Source: an uncultured Verrucomicrobiota bacterium (GTDB lineage: Bacteria > Verrucomicrobiota > Kiritimatiellia > CAIQIC01 > Lenti-01). From it: a DNA stretch of 64,000 nucleotides. The stretch is taken from NCBI GenBank assembly GCA_937872095.1, contig CALMNW010000064.1:1-64000 (forward strand), in the 5' to 3' direction. The position numbers were made by a program, and so were the translations under genes. The first letter of the stretch is position 1; every line of letters begins with the position of its first letter. Positions 39,170 through 47,884 of the stretch are shown piece by piece. A model generated the notes under the pieces. It made no database searches. It was not told where the DNA came from and saw only the letters and a list, made by a program, of their open reading frames with translations.

Positions 39170-41269
39170 ATGTCCTCGTTCGCCGAAAGCTGGAAAGCCC
39201 GACATCTCCGCCTGGTCGCCCTCGCGCGCTTGGCGCGCGGCGTGTTCCGGTCGTGGGTGGAGCGGGCGCGCGGCGGCGAATACGTGTTCCTGCTGTTCAC
39301 GGCCGCCGTCATCGGATTGTTGGGCGGCCTCAGCGCCATCGCCTTCAACGCGGCCATCCATCTGTTCCAGAGCGGCTTCTGGAACCTCGTCGAACCCGGC
39401 CTGGCCGACCTCCGCGCCATCGCCGCCTGGAAGATCGCGCTGGTTCCCGCCGTCGGCGGGCTGATCGTCGGCCTCATCACCACCTTCCTGGTTTCCGAGG
39501 CCAAGGGCCACGGCGTGCCCCAGGTCATCAAGGCCGTCGCCTTGGCCGGCGGCAAGATCCGCGGGCGCGTCGCCCTCGCGAAGATGCTGGCGTCGGCCAT
39601 CACCATCGGCAGCGGCGGTTCCGCCGGCCGCGAAGGGCCCGTCATCCAGATCGGCGCCGCGATCGGCTCGCGCATCGGCCAGGCCATGGGCATGTCGAAG
39701 CGCCGCCTGCGCACGCTCGTCGCCTGCGGCGCGGCCGCCGGCATCGCCGGCACCTTCAACGCGCCGGTCGCGGGCGCGCTGTTTTCCGTCGAAGTCATCC
39801 TCGGCGAATTCGGCGCGGCCCAGTTCAGCCCCATCGTCGTTTCGTCGGTCGTCGCCACCGTGGTGGCGCGCGCCTGGCGGGGCGACGCTCCGGTGTTCTC
39901 CCCGCCGCCCTGCGCGTTCGCCAGCGCGTGGGAACTCATTCCCTACGTCCTGCTCGGGCTGCTCTGCGGCCTCGTTTCCGTCGCCTACATCCGCTCCATC
40001 AGCTTCGCGGAGGGCCTGTTCGACCGCCACGTCCGCCTGCCGCGCTGGCTCCGGCCCGCGTTCGGCGGCCTCTTGCTCGGGCTCCTGGCCCTCGCCCTGC
40101 CCCAGGTGATGGGCGACGGCCGGCCGCTGTCCAACTCCGCCTTCGCGGGCGCCCTGCCCGCCTTGCTGCTGATCGCGCTGGCCTTCGCCAAGATGCTGGC
40201 CACCGGGCTTACCCTCGGCAGCGGCGGGTCCGGCGGCGTCTTCTCGCCGGCCCTGACCATCGGCGCGCTGCTCGGCGCCGGCGTGGGCACGCTGGCCGCG
40301 CCCCTGCTCGGCTCGCATTTCGGGGGCATCGCCGCCTACTCCGTCGTGGGCATGGGCGGCCTCATCGCCGGCGCCATGCTCGCGCCCATCACCGCCATCC
40401 TGATGATCTTCGAGATCACCTCCAACTACGCCATCATCCTGCCCGTCATGATCGCCTGCATCCTCAGCACGGTGCTCACGGCGCGGCTCACCGGCAACCT
40501 CTCCATCTACACCTTCAAGCTCGCCCGCGACGGCATCCGCCTCTTCCGCGGCGGCTCGCCCGACCTGCTCCAGGCCCATCCCGCCCGCGACCACATGCGT
40601 CCGGCCGTCGAAACCATCCGCCCCGACGAATCCGCCGACGCCCTCATGAAGCGCTTCCTCGCGGCCGACGTCTCCCAGTTCTACGTCGTCGACGCCGCCA
40701 CCGACGCCTTTCTCGGCGCCATCGCCCTGGCCGACGCCCGCCGCGTCCTGCTCTCCCCGCCCGGCCTCGCGAGCATCCTGCTCGCCGAAGACGTCATGCG
40801 CAAAAACGTGCCCTGCGTCCTGCCGGACGAAACGCTCAGCGCCACCCTCGCCAAGTTCGCCGCCGCCGGCCTGCAGGAATTGCCCGTCGTCCGTTCCGTC
40901 GAAGACCGGCGCATCCTCGGCACCCTGGCCCATGCCGACGTCCTGTCCGTCTACCAGGACGAGCTGCTGAAGGCCGACGCCCCCCAGGCCCTTTCCGGCG
41001 GCCTCGCCAACCTTTCGCGCCACCCCATCGAAATCGCCCCCGGCTTCGACCTCGTCGAATGGGAACCCCCGGCCTCCTTCCACGGCCAGACCCTCGCCCA
41101 GGTCCGCCTGCCCGATACCTGCCGCGTCCGCGTTCTGCTCATCAAGCGCCGCACCGCCGAAGACAAGATCGTCACCCGCCTGCCCCAGGCCCAGACCGTC
41201 ATCGCCCCCCAAGACGTCCTCGTCCTTCTCGGCACCCACGACGACATCGCCCATACCGCCGCCCTTTGA
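39170..41269 (+). CDS. ClC chloride channel/antiporter with CBS pair and TrkA_C-like C-terminus
   Basis: GSGGSAGREGPVIQIGAAIGS, GTFNAPVAGALFSVE, GGVFSPALTIGALLG. Confidence 0.93.
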   Translation: MSSFAESWKARHLRLVALARLARGVFRSWVERARGGEYVFLLFTAAVIGLLGGLSAIAFNAAIHLFQSGFWNLVEPGLADLRAIAAWKIALVPAVGGLIVGLITTFLVSEAKGHGVPQVIKAVALAGGKIRGRVALAKMLASAITIGSGGSAGREGPVIQIGAAIGSRIGQAMGMSKRRLRTLVACGAAAGIAGTFNAPVAGALFSVEVILGEFGAAQFSPIVVSSVVATVVARAWRGDAPVFSPPPCAFASAWELIPYVLLGLLCGLVSVAYIRSISFAEGLFDRHVRLPRWLRPAFGGLLLGLLALALPQVMGDGRPLSNSAFAGALPALLLIALAFAKMLATGLTLGSGGSGGVFSPALTIGALLGAGVGTLAAPLLGSHFGGIAAYSVVGMGGLIAGAMLAPITAILMIFEITSNYAIILPVMIACILSTVLTARLTGNLSIYTFKLARDGIRLFRGGSPDLLQAHPARDHMRPAVETIRPDESADALMKRFLAADVSQFYVVDAATDAFLGAIALADARRVLLSPPGLASILLAEDVMRKNVPCVLPDETLSATLAKFAAAGLQELPVVRSVEDRRILGTLAHADVLSVYQDELLKADAPQALSGGLANLSRHPIEIAPGFDLVEWEPPASFHGQTLAQVRLPDTCRVRVLLIKRRTAEDKIVTRLPQAQTVIAPQDVLVLLGTHDDIAHTAAL

Positions 41270-41343
41270 GCCTCCCGGCGATCGCCGCGCCGGCGGCGGC
41301 CGCAGATTCCCCGGCTCAAACGTCTCACCCCCCGATTGGGTAC

Positions 41344-41357
41344 TGTTTTATAAAACA
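41344..41357. promoter_or_regulatory. Perfect 14-bp palindrome TGTTTTATAAAACA
   Basis: Intergenic, upstream of the ssnA-like gene. Confidence 0.4.
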
Positions 41358-41439
41358 ATCTCCGGTTTATTCCACGGAACACGCCAGCTGGCTGCAGGTT
41401 CCGGGCGCTGCCGCCGGACGCCGCCCGCCCCACAAAACG

Positions 41440-41511
41440 TTTTCCACGATGTGGAAAAAGTGCTAAAAACTTTTCCACGGTGTGGAAAATATTTTTCCAC
41501 GGCGTGGAAAA
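41440..41511. promoter_or_regulatory. Three TTTTCCACGnnGTGGAAAA palindromes (41440-41458, 41471-41489, 41493-41511)
   Basis: Centre spacings 31 and 22 bp; ends 18 bp before ATG 41530. Confidence 0.75.
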
Positions 41512-41529
41512 ACCGACCCGGAGGCCCCC

Positions 41530-42846
41530 ATGACCGCTCTGCTGATCAAAAACGCCCTGGTCGTCACCCTCGACGACGCCGGCACCATTCTTCCCAAAGG
41601 CGAAATCCTCGTCGAAGGCTCGAAAATCGCGGCCGTCGGCCCCTCCGTGAAAGTCCCGGCCGGCGCGCAGATCGTCGACGCCGAAGGGCGGGTCGTCGTG
41701 CCCGGCCTGATCAACGCCCACCACCACCTCTATTCCTCTTTCGCCCGCGGCTTCGCCCCGCCCGGCGAGCCCGCCCGCAATTTCGTCGAGATCCTCGAGC
41801 GCATGTGGTGGAAGCTCGACCTCGCCCTCGACCCCGAGGCCGTCCGCTACTCTTCCTACGTCGCCCTGCTCGAAGCCATCCATACCGGCTGCACCACCAT
41901 CATCGACCACCACGCCTCCCCGTCCTGCACCGACGGCTCGCTCGATATCATGGAGGAAACCTTCCGCCAGGCCGGCCTCTCCGGCTGCCTCTGCTACGAA
42001 ACCTCCGACCGCAACGTGCCCGCCGACGGCGTCGCCGAGAACACCCGCTTCATCAAGAAGACCCAGGCCGCCGGCGACGGCCAGGTCACCGCGCTCTTCG
42101 GCCTCCACGCGCAGATGACCCTCTCCGACGCCACCCTCGAAGCCACGGCCCGCGTCTGCACCGAAACCAAGGCCGGCGTCCACATCCACGTGGCCGAAGA
42201 TCTCTCCGACGAAACCGACTGCATCGCCAAGCACGGCTCGCGCATCATCCAGCGCCTGCACCAGTTCGGCCTGACCGGGAAGAAATCCCTCTTCATCCAC
42301 GGCATCCACCTCGATGAATCCGAAATGGATCTCGTCGCCGAAACCGGCACCATGATGGTCCACAATCCGGAATCCAACATGAACAACGCCGTCGGCACCC
42401 AGAAGATGCTGACGCTGCTGAAGAAGGGCGTCCTGCTCGGCCTCGGCACCGACGGCATGACGTCGCACATGATTTCCGCCGCCCGCGTCGCCCACCTGCT
42501 CCAGCGCGCGACCCTCGCCGATCCGCGCGTGGCCTTCGTGGAAGCCTGCGACATGCTGCTCAACAAGAACGCGCAGATCTGCGCCCGCTGCTTCCCCGAA
42601 AAGCGCGGCCAGCTCGTTCCCGGCCAGCTCGCCGACGTCGCCATCTTCGACTACGTCCCCACCACGCCCCTCGAGCCCGGCCGCTACCTCGGCCACCTGC
42701 TCTACGGCCTCAACTACGCCCGCGTCCACACCACCATCGCCCGCGGCCAGGTCCTCATGCGCGATTCCAAGATCCTGACCCTCGACGAACAGGCCATCTG
42801 CGCCAAGGCCCGCGAAGCCGCGCAAGGGGTCTGGAAAAGGTTCTAG
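41530..42846 (+). CDS. ssnA: SsnA-like putative aminohydrolase (amidohydrolase superfamily)
   Basis: PGLINAHHHLYSSFARG; HNPESNMNNAVG; LGTDGMTSHM. Confidence 0.75.
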   Translation: MTALLIKNALVVTLDDAGTILPKGEILVEGSKIAAVGPSVKVPAGAQIVDAEGRVVVPGLINAHHHLYSSFARGFAPPGEPARNFVEILERMWWKLDLALDPEAVRYSSYVALLEAIHTGCTTIIDHHASPSCTDGSLDIMEETFRQAGLSGCLCYETSDRNVPADGVAENTRFIKKTQAAGDGQVTALFGLHAQMTLSDATLEATARVCTETKAGVHIHVAEDLSDETDCIAKHGSRIIQRLHQFGLTGKKSLFIHGIHLDESEMDLVAETGTMMVHNPESNMNNAVGTQKMLTLLKKGVLLGLGTDGMTSHMISAARVAHLLQRATLADPRVAFVEACDMLLNKNAQICARCFPEKRGQLVPGQLADVAIFDYVPTTPLEPGRYLGHLLYGLNYARVHTTIARGQVLMRDSKILTLDEQAICAKAREAAQGVWKRF

Positions 42847-42847
42847 C

Positions 42848-42966
42848 CAGAGGTCAGAAGTCAGCGGTCAGAGGCCAGAACAACCCATGTTGGATATTGA
42901 ATATTGGACATTGAATATTGAAAGCCTTCCCTGAACTCCGCCCTCTGAACTCTGCACTCTAAAGCT
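42848..42966 (+). repeat. Heptad tandem array, 17 units of 7 bp in three sub-families
   Basis: CAGAGGT CAGAAGT CAGCGGT CAGAGGC CAGAACA ACCCATG TTGGATA TTGAATA TTGGACA TTGAATA TTGAAAG CCTTCCC TGAACTC CGCCCTC TGAACTC TGCACTC TAAAGCT then ATG. Confidence 0.85.
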
Positions 42967-44136
42967 ATGAAAATCGGAATCGACCTCATCTCCTTCCACA
43001 CCCCCGCCTACGTCCTCGACCTGCGCGTGCTGGCCGAGAAGCGCGGCGCCGATCCCGAGAAGTTCATCGTCGGCATCGGCCAGGAGCGCATGGCCGTCGT
43101 GCCGCCCGACCAGGACATCGTGACCCTCGCCGCCAACGCCGCCCTGCCCATCGTCGAAAAAGCCGGCCGCGAAAACATCGAACTGCTGCTTTTCGCCACC
43201 GAATCGGGCATCGACCAATCCAAGGCCGCGGCGATGTTCTGCCACAAGCTGCTGGGCCTGCCCTCGACCTGCCGCTGCCTCGAGACCAAGGAAGCCTGCT
43301 ACGGCGCCACGGCGTCCCTGCGCATGGCCGCCGCCATGGTCGCCGCGCGGCCCCACACCAAGGCCCTCGTCCTCGCCGCCGACATCGCCCGCTACGACCT
43401 CGCCAGCCCCGGCGAACCCACCCAGGGCGCCGGCGCCGTCGCCATGCTCGTGTCCACCCACCCGCGCGTCCTCGCCCTCGATCCCGAAGCCGGCTTCCAC
43501 GCCGAGGACATCATGGACTTCTGGCGGCCCAACTACCGCGAAGAAGCCCTCGTCGACGGCAAGTACTCCACCAAGATGTACCTGACCACCCTCATCGACG
43601 CGTGGAACAACTACAAGGCGGCGTCCCATCGCGGCCTGGCCGACCACGCCCACTACGGCTTCCACATGCCGTTCACCAAGATCGCCTACAAGTCCTACGA
43701 GCGCCTCTGCAAAACCGAAGGCGTCCCGCCGCCGCCCAGGGAAGAACTCGAACGCCTGCTCGAACCGGCCCTCCAGTACAACCGCCAGACCGGCAACACC
43801 TATGCCGCCTGCGTCTACGAAGGCTTCGCGTCCCTCCTCGACAACGCCCCCGCCGCGCTCGACGACCAGCGCATCGGCTTCTTCTCCTACGGCTCCGGCT
43901 GCATGGCCGAATTCTTCTCCGGCGTCGTCCAGCGCGGCTACCGCGAGCACCTCTTCACTGACGCCCATCGCGCCCTGCTCGCCACCCGCACCCCCGTCAC
44001 CTACCGCCAGTACGAAGACATCTTCAACTACGGCGTCCCCAAAGACGGCGCCGACCACGTCTTCGCCCCCTACCGCGGCGGCCCCTTCCGCCTCGCCGGC
44101 ATCAAAGACCACAAACGCCGCTACGAAGCCAAGTAG
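42967..44136 (+). CDS. mvaS: Hydroxymethylglutaryl-CoA synthase
   Basis: MKIGIDLISFHTPAYVLDLRVLAEKRGADPEKFIVGIGQERMAVVPPDQD; KEACYGATASL. Confidence 0.92.
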   Translation: MKIGIDLISFHTPAYVLDLRVLAEKRGADPEKFIVGIGQERMAVVPPDQDIVTLAANAALPIVEKAGRENIELLLFATESGIDQSKAAAMFCHKLLGLPSTCRCLETKEACYGATASLRMAAAMVAARPHTKALVLAADIARYDLASPGEPTQGAGAVAMLVSTHPRVLALDPEAGFHAEDIMDFWRPNYREEALVDGKYSTKMYLTTLIDAWNNYKAASHRGLADHAHYGFHMPFTKIAYKSYERLCKTEGVPPPPREELERLLEPALQYNRQTGNTYAACVYEGFASLLDNAPAALDDQRIGFFSYGSGCMAEFFSGVVQRGYREHLFTDAHRALLATRTPVTYRQYEDIFNYGVPKDGADHVFAPYRGGPFRLAGIKDHKRRYEAK

Positions 44137-44145
44137 CGTCCCAAC

Positions 44146-44583
44146 ATGTTCGCCCGACCCAATCCCCTTTCCTTGAAAATCGTGGCGGGCCTTTTCATGC
44201 TGACAGGCCTCCTGGCGGCCATCGACGTCGTCGTTAAACTGTTCCACCAGCATCTCGACCTGAATCTGATGCTGCTGGGGCTCTGGATCGGCCCCGGACT
44301 GCTGCGCCACAGTCCCACTTGGCGCAAATGGGCCCTCGCGTTCCTGTGGCTCGGATTCTTCTCTTCGACCGTTCTTTTTCTGATGGCGCTGTTTCGTTCG
44401 CCCTTGGATTTATGGATCCTGGGCCAAGCCGCCCGTCCCATCCCCATGTTCCCCGTCTTGCTCTGCTCCTGCGCCATGTTCCTGCTGGTTTTGTGGCAAT
44501 ACCGCGTCTTGATCCGGCCGGACGTCAAACAACTCTTTGTTCCCCCCGTCGTCCCGTACCGCATCGTCCGGCCGCGCACCTAG
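44146..44583 (+). CDS. Small hypothetical membrane protein
   Basis: Several hydrophobic segments. Confidence 0.5.
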   Translation: MFARPNPLSLKIVAGLFMLTGLLAAIDVVVKLFHQHLDLNLMLLGLWIGPGLLRHSPTWRKWALAFLWLGFFSSTVLFLMALFRSPLDLWILGQAARPIPMFPVLLCSCAMFLLVLWQYRVLIRPDVKQLFVPPVVPYRIVRPRT

Positions 44584-44590
44584 CGCCCCC

Positions 44591-44639
44591 CCGTCTCGCC
44601 GGCATCAAAGCCCACAAACGCGGCTGCGAGGCAAAGTAA
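44591..44639 (+). repeat. Degenerate copy of the mvaS 3' end
   Basis: 42/49 identical to 44088-44136; encodes LAGIKAHKRGCEAK* versus LAGIKDHKRRYEAK*. Confidence 0.8.
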
Positions 44640-44662
44640 ACCCCGGCCTCCTTAACACATAA

Positions 44663-44690
44663 TTCGCAAGCGACGCAAACGGTCGCAAGC
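44663..44690 (+). repeat. CGCnAAG-family repeat, left copy
   Basis: TTCGCAAGCGACGCAAACGGTCGCAAGC; 16-nt core exactly inverted at 46538-46553. Confidence 0.6.
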
Positions 44691-44838
44691 GGATTCCAGC
44701 TTAGGTCAGGGGTGCCGACCCGGCTGGCCGCTTCATTAAAATGGAGGTGCCTCGATGACCGGAGTAAGGTGGACGAAGATCGTAATGCTACAATGCAAGG
44801 GCCGTTCCTTCCTCTTCATTTTTCCCTGATCTTTTCCT

Positions 44839-45421
44839 TCAAGCAGGCGGGATACCCTCACGGGTTGGAAAATACAATTTTTCAGGGATTAGCGTATAAA
44901 CCACTAAAAGGCATTTAAGCCCACACAAAACGGTGTTTGGAATATTTTCACATAACACATCTCCAAACCCGAATACCACATGATGACGTCCCCTAACCCG
45001 GTCCCGCAACATCCGCCGGTTGTGAGGGTAAAGTTTGGCTATTTGGCAGTCCGCACCGGTAAATACTCCAATAACATCATCGCCAACATCCATCGCAAAT
45101 ACAGACCACGAACTATCCAATCCATTTATTTCAATATATGGTTTTGATATGTCTGGCTGAACCTTGATCCCGCCAGACACCCCCCCCAGGACCACTCATA
45201 ATGCCCTCATAACTCGAAAAGGATGTGAGGAGTGAAAACATCCCCTTCCGTAGTCTACGGATATCGGCAGTGAAGTCATCCGATGAGAGTTGAAAGCGAT
45301 TGAAACTGGCTTTGAACGTTGATGTTACAAATGGAATATATTCAGGATATCCATATCCCAAAGAAATAGTCTTGATCGAAAACCCCAACTCCACAAGGGG
45401 TCCGTTCATTGTGTTTTTCAT
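44839..45421 (-). pseudogene. Orphan gene interrupted by a frameshift at a G8 (plus-strand C8, 45180-45187) tract
   Basis: ORFs 45131-45421 and 44839-45195 overlap at the homopolymer; removing one G gives a single 194-codon frame. Confidence 0.5.
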
Positions 45422-45507
45422 CGCCAGGACATCCTAGAATAAATGCACAACATTGAACACCCCAAACAAATTGGGCCAGAAAATTGGGGCCCGCCCTATA
45501 AATAAAA

Positions 45508-45591
45508 GTGAAGGGGTCAGCCCCTGCATTGTCGTGAAGGGGTCCTTGCATCGTGAAGGAGTGAAGGTTATCAGTCCTTGCATCGTCGCAT
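45508..45591. repeat. REP-like degenerate repeats (GTGAAGGGGTCAGyCCyTGCATyGTCG)
   Basis: Three imperfect copies; first contains hairpin AGGGG-TCAG-CCCCT. Confidence 0.5.
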
Positions 45592-45648
45592 TATGGCAAA
45601 ATCGGCTTGGGGATGGATCTGTCGATCCTCGATTTCTCGCGCCCCGTG

Positions 45649-45680
45649 CCTCCGCGTCTCTGTGAGACCCGGCTGTTCCT
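45649..45680 (+). repeat. Direct repeat CCTCCGCGTCTCTGTGAGACCCGGCTGTTCCT, copy 1
   Basis: Near-identical copy at 46626-46659 on the other side of the ICMT-like gene. Confidence 0.7.
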
Positions 45681-45823
45681 TTTCCGCGGTTGGCTTTCCT
45701 TCAATCCGCCGATTGACTTCCCCGTTGGCCCCGTCCTACCATGTCGCCCGCATGGTGGGGATTTCCACCGCATGAAGACGGCTTGAGGTCCGTTGTCGGA
45801 ACCGACGGCGCGGAGAATTCAGA

Positions 45824-46504
45824 ATGAGTGCATACGGCAAGGCGGCGAAACGATCCGCGGTGGCGCTGGTGCCGCTGTTCCTCGCCCTGTTCGCTTCGGC
45901 GGGAGACCTGGGGTGGCCGGCCGCGTGGTGCTATGTCGGAATCGTCCTCGGCAGCAGCGGACTGATGCTCTTCGGGCCGTTTCGCCTGGACGAGACGTTG
46001 GTCGAGGAGCGGTTGGGAAAGCCCAAAGCCGGCGCGGCGCGCTGGGACCGGATCTTCGTCGCCTTGGTCGGCGTGTTTTCCCTGGCGGAGCTGCTGGTTC
46101 CCGGATTCGACCGCCGCTTCGGCTGGACGACCGGAACGCAGCCGTGGGAGTTCTGGTGCGGACTCGCCGCCGTCGCAACGGGGACGGCCGGATTGATGTG
46201 GGCCATGCGGACCAACCGGTTTTTCTCGACGGTGATCCGCATCCAGAACGATCGCGGCCAGCACGTGGTCGAGGGCGGACCGTACCGCTACGTGCGGCAT
46301 CCGGGGTACGCCTTCTGGGCGATCAAGACGGTCGGCGTGCCGCTGCTGCTCGGTTCCCACTGGGCGTTTGGGGTCGCCGTACCTTTCATCGCCATGTTCG
46401 TCGTAAGGACGGCGCTGGAAGACCGGCTTCTGGCGAACGAGTTGCCCGGCTACTCCGAGTACGCGGCGCGAACCAAGTGGCGGCTGCTGCCCTGCGTCTG
46501 GTGA
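45824..46504 (+). CDS. Isoprenylcysteine carboxyl methyltransferase/phospholipid methyltransferase-like membrane protein
   Basis: GGPYRYVRHPGYAFW; ALEDRLLANELPGYSEYAARTKWRLLPCVW. Confidence 0.8.
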   Translation: MSAYGKAAKRSAVALVPLFLALFASAGDLGWPAAWCYVGIVLGSSGLMLFGPFRLDETLVEERLGKPKAGAARWDRIFVALVGVFSLAELLVPGFDRRFGWTTGTQPWEFWCGLAAVATGTAGLMWAMRTNRFFSTVIRIQNDRGQHVVEGGPYRYVRHPGYAFWAIKTVGVPLLLGSHWAFGVAVPFIAMFVVRTALEDRLLANELPGYSEYAARTKWRLLPCVW

Positions 46505-46527
46505 TGCCGCGATTCCCTCGGCCCCTC

Positions 46528-46556
46528 TTGCGATTCTTTTGCGTCGCTTGCGATAA
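46528..46556 (-). repeat. CGCnAAG-family repeat, right copy (inverted)
   Basis: CTTGCGATTCTTTTGCGTCGCTTGCGATA. Confidence 0.6.
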
Positions 46557-46625
46557 ATTTCTCCCGGCTGTTTCCCCATCTGTGAAGTGGTCGGTCCTAT
46601 AATTTGTAATTTCGTCTCCTCCGCG

Positions 46626-46659
46626 CCTCCGCGTCTCCGTGTGAGAACCGGCTGTTCCT
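46626..46659 (+). repeat. Direct repeat copy 2 (see 45649-45680)
   Basis: CCTCCGCGTCTCCGTGTGAGAACCGGCTGTTCCT. Confidence 0.7.
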
Positions 46660-46668
46660 CCCTTCCCC

Positions 46669-46698
46669 ATCCGTGTCGATCCGTGTCCATCCGTGGTC
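46669..46698 (+). repeat. Decamer tandem repeat ATCCGTGTCG ATCCGTGTCC ATCCGTGGTC
   Basis: Three consecutive 10-mers. Confidence 0.7.
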
Positions 46699-46764
46699 AG
46701 CCTTCTCCCCCTTGGCGTTTTCGGCCGTCTGCGGTACGCTTCTCCTGAATCCAAGGAGGCCTCC

Positions 46765-47169
46765 ATGCTGACGGGCAGTTGCCATTGCGGAAAAGTGCGC
46801 TACGAGAGCGCGGGCAAGATCCTGATCTTCGTGAACTGCCATTGTCCGGACTGCCGGAAGTTTTCCGGCTCCGCGTTTTCGTCGGTCCTGGCGGTGGAGG
46901 AAAGCGGGTTCAAGGTCGTGGCCGGCGCGGACAACCTGGTGCCCTACAACTCCTCGCCGGGCAAATACCGTTCGTTCTGCAAAACCTGCGGCTGCCATCT
47001 GTTCGCGCGCGCCGAGCAGCGGCCGGGCATGGTGCTCCTCCGCGCGGGCTCGCTGGACGTCGATCCCCGCCTGCAGCCCCAAAGCCACATCTGGGTCTCC
47101 ATGAAAGCCCCCTGGCACGAGATTTGCGATTCCGCCAAGCAATTCCCCGAAGGGTTTCCCAAAAAGTAG
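46765..47169 (+). CDS. GFA (glutathione-dependent formaldehyde-activating-like) family protein
   Basis: GSCHCGKVRYES, NCHCPDCRKFSGS, FCKTCGCHLF zinc ligands. Confidence 0.9.
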   Translation: MLTGSCHCGKVRYESAGKILIFVNCHCPDCRKFSGSAFSSVLAVEESGFKVVAGADNLVPYNSSPGKYRSFCKTCGCHLFARAEQRPGMVLLRAGSLDVDPRLQPQSHIWVSMKAPWHEICDSAKQFPEGFPKK

Positions 47170-47332
47170 GTTTACCCCCCGACGGGGTCGTCGGGGGCTC
47201 CAACATCACGAATCCCAAGGCTGTTTGGAGCCGGGACGACCTCGTCCCGGTCGGTTTCGTCATTGATCCTCCCGCCCCCAAGGCACATTCTCAAGTCGCG
47301 CCGGAGAAACGGACCCGAAAAAGGAGGCATCC

Positions 47333-47875
47333 ATGCAAATCCTGAAGCTGAGCCGGGCCTTCACCTGGATCGAGCCGGGGCCGGTCGTCCTGATTTCCAC
47401 CTGCGACGGCCGGAAGAACAACCTCATGACCATCTCCTGGACGATGGTGGTGGATTTCACGCCGCGGTTCGCCCTGACCACCGGCGCGTGGAACCACTCG
47501 TTCCGGGCCCTCGACAAAACGCGCGAATGCGTCGTCGCGATTCCCGGCGCGGACTTGCTGGACGTCGTGGTGGGCATCGGCACGTGCTCGGGCGCGGAGG
47601 TCGACAAATTCGCCAAATTCCACCTCACGCCCCTGCCGGCGAAAATCGTCCGGGCGCCCTTGATCCAGGAGTGCCTGGCGAATATCGAGTGCAAGGTCGT
47701 CGACATCGTCCGGCGGCACGACATCGTCGTGCTGGAAGCCGTGGCCGCGCATCGAACCGCGGGCCGAAAGGAAACGCGCATGCTCCATGCGGTCGGCGAC
47801 GGCACGTTCATCGCGGACGGCCGGCGGCTGGATCGCCGGAAGGCCATGGCCGCCAAACTGCCGCCCGGCGTCTAA
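47333..47875 (+). CDS. Flavin reductase-like FMN-binding protein
   Basis: PVVLISTCDGRKNNLMTISWTMVVDFTPRFALTTG. Confidence 0.85.
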   Translation: MQILKLSRAFTWIEPGPVVLISTCDGRKNNLMTISWTMVVDFTPRFALTTGAWNHSFRALDKTRECVVAIPGADLLDVVVGIGTCSGAEVDKFAKFHLTPLPAKIVRAPLIQECLANIECKVVDIVRRHDIVVLEAVAAHRTAGRKETRMLHAVGDGTFIADGRRLDRRKAMAAKLPPGV

Positions 47876-47884
47876 AATTGCCCA

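Noticed and set aside
39155-41254. Antisense ORFs over ClC and ssnA/mvaS (39155-41254, 40951-42825, 42868-44310)
   Set aside because: Shadow frames of highly coding plus-strand genes.
42848-42966. CRISPR array in the heptad region
   Set aside because: Units are 7 bp with no spacers; no cas genes in the window.
44839-45421. Two independent small genes at 44839-45195 and 45131-45421
   Set aside because: They meet at a G8 run and are better explained as one frameshifted gene.
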